Positions 13,686-14,488 of a stretch of 14,488 nucleotides of DNA are shown here, piece after piece. Below the pieces are notes generated by a model. It had not been told where the DNA came from. It did not search any database and saw only the letters and a program-made list of their open reading frames with translations. How positions within the stretch are numbered: the first letter of the stretch is position 1; every line of letters begins with the position of its first letter. Origin of the DNA: Clostridiales bacterium (lineage in GTDB: Bacteria > Bacillota_A > Clostridia > Saccharofermentanales > Saccharofermentanaceae); NCBI GenBank assembly GCA_024695545.1, contig JAILHZ010000059.1:1-14488 (forward strand). Direction: 5' to 3'. Made by a program: the position numbers and the translations under genes.

Positions 13686-14445
13686 TGGCACTGCCTCCTC
13701 CCAGCTGGGCAAGGACTTTCAGGATGCGGTCATAGAAAGACTGCCGGTCTTCACCGTCTTCTTTTCTAAGTTCGTGGAAGATCTTACCGTCCTGGATGAA
13801 CATGATCCGGCTGCAGAAAGACGCCGCATTGGAATCGTGGGTAACCATCAGGATGGTAGATCCCTGTTCCTGATTGATTCCCGAAAGCTTTGTCATCAGT
13901 GCTTTTGCATTCTTAGAATCAAGCGCACCGGTCGGCTCATCGCAGAGGATAAGACCCGGATCCAGGATCAGGGCACGTGCAGCCGCGATACGCTGTTTCT
14001 CACCGCCCGACATCTGGGACGGAAACTTGTTGAGGATATCTTTGATCTCGAGGTACTCAGCAAGTTTCTCATAACGTTCGGAGCCCTCTTTCTCCGAACC
14101 GCCGTGGAGCGATACCGGAAGAAGGATGTTCTCCTTACCCGTCAGATTATCGATCAGTTCGAAGTTCTGGAAAAGATAGCCCATATCCTTTCCTCTATAA
14201 TCCGCAAGGTCCTTGCCGGACAGACGGCTGATCTCTTTTCCTTCCATCTCGATCGTACCGGATGTCGGCTTAATGACCGCCGCGATGCAGTTCAGAAGTG
14301 TGGACTTACCGGAACCGGACGCACCCATGATACCCAGGAACTCTCCCGGCATGACCTGAAAGCTGATCCCGTCGATCGCCTTCGTCTGGCTTTCGCCCTT
14401 TCCGTAATATTTCTTCAGTGATTCAATCTTTAAAACAGGATTCAT
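13675..14445 (-). CDS. BceA-like ABC transporter ATPase
   Basis: The 256-residue ATPase of the MacB/LolD/BceA type powers the adjacent permease. Present are Walker [10 protein letters not shown] (41-49), Q-loop [12 protein letters not shown] (Gln93), signature MSGGEKQR (145-152), Walker [13 protein letters not shown] (165-176, Glu170) and H-loop His203 (MVTHDSNAA). Residues 210-256 are a normal C-terminal extension. GGGAGGT lies eight bases before the ATG. It is the first gene of the four-gene module in transcription order (ATPase, permease, regulator, kinase). This differs from Bacillus, where the regulator and kinase genes lie upstream of the transporter. Confidence 0.95.
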   Translation of the reverse strand: MNPVLKIESLKKYYGKGESQTKAIDGISFQVMPGEFLGIMGASGSGKSTLLNCIAAVIKPTSGTIEMEGKEISRLSGKDLADYRGKDMGYLFQNFELIDNLTGKENILLPVSLHGGSEKEGSERYEKLAEYLEIKDILNKFPSQMSGGEKQRIAAARALILDPGLILCDEPTGALDSKNAKALMTKLSGINQEQGSTILMVTHDSNAASFCSRIMFIQDGKIFHELRKEDGEDRQSFYDRILKVLAQLGGGSANVL

Positions 14446-14460
14446 AAAGAAACCTCCCTT

Positions 14461-14488
14461 TCTTGTTCGATACCATCGTAAAACAAGA
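14461..14488. promoter_or_regulatory. Composite dyad at the head of the peptide-resistance operon
   Basis: TCTTGTT (14461-14467) and AACAAGA (14482-14488) are perfect inverted arms, and between them CGAT (14468-14471) and ATCG (14475-14478) form a second dyad around ACC. It ends just before the ribosome binding site of the ATPase gene. It may be an operator for the regulator or a 5'-UTR hairpin. It reaches the edge of the window and could be longer. Confidence 0.4.

Larger units (their letters stand above)
2569..13906. repeat. Nine dispersed exact copies of the decamer AAAAGCACTG
   Basis: Plus-strand copies are at 4129-4138, 6369-6378, 9878-9887, 10783-10792 and 12573-12582. Minus-strand copies are at 2569-2578, 5549-5558, 11808-11817 and 13897-13906. 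One-mismatch copies lie at 5106-5115, 7134-7143, 9845-9854 and 10905-10914. Flanking bases are not conserved, so the unit is exactly ten bases. Seven copies are in genes, read in four different frame/strand combinations. Two are non-coding: the GH31 leader and the gap before smsC. This is a sequence-level repeat, not a protein motif. Confidence 0.9.

Noticed and set aside
13600..14421. Plus-strand open frame of 273 codons opposite the ABC ATPase
   Set aside because: It is a shadow of a gene with complete Walker A, signature and Walker B motifs on the minus strand.

Overview
The window looks like chromosomal DNA of a Gram-positive anaerobe of the class Clostridia, probably a gut or rumen plant-polymer degrader. 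The evidence is AGGAGG-type ribosome binding sites, extended -10 promoters, a BceAB/BceRS-type peptide-resistance module, a minimal SufC+SufB-like iron-sulfur system without other suf/isc genes, a prepilin carrying a possible carbohydrate-binding domain, and a GH31 glycosidase. Genus is not determined; the lineage is inferred from gene content and base composition.

Layout. 1-103: start of a membrane or secreted protein leaving the window (minus). 344-1117: prepilin with Pro-Thr linker and beta-rich C-terminal domain, followed by a UUCG-loop terminator and preceded by 295 AT-rich bases full of paired inverted and direct repeats. 1413-3964: an iron-ADH-family protein translationally coupled to the CCA-adding enzyme. 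4168-6552 (plus): a divergent GH31 enzyme, facing the ADH gene across a two-way promoter region. 6579-7745 (minus): an exported, membrane-anchored repeat protein, convergent with GH31. 7873-7948: tRNA-Ala(CGC) with its own promoter and terminator, followed by two 43-bp near-identical repeats. 8137-9812 (minus): sufC/sufB-like pair (SMS-type Fe-S system). 9889-14445 (minus): ABC ATPase, FtsX-type permease, response regulator and intramembrane-sensing histidine kinase, in that transcription order, tightly packed as one operon.

How genes work together. ATPase and permease would detoxify and sense a membrane-active peptide; the kinase and regulator would adjust expression. SmsC/SmsB would build Fe-S clusters. 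The pilin-like protein, the anchored repeat protein and GH31 fit life on plant or host glycans, but that link is inference.

The most unusual signal is not a gene. The exact decamer AAAAGCACTG occurs nine times in 14.5 kb, on both strands, in several reading frames and in two non-coding sites. About 0.03 copies would be expected at random. Its density resembles that of DNA uptake sequences of naturally competent bacteria. Two proteins of known families (GH31 and iron-ADH) also lack residues that are usually nearly invariant in the active site.
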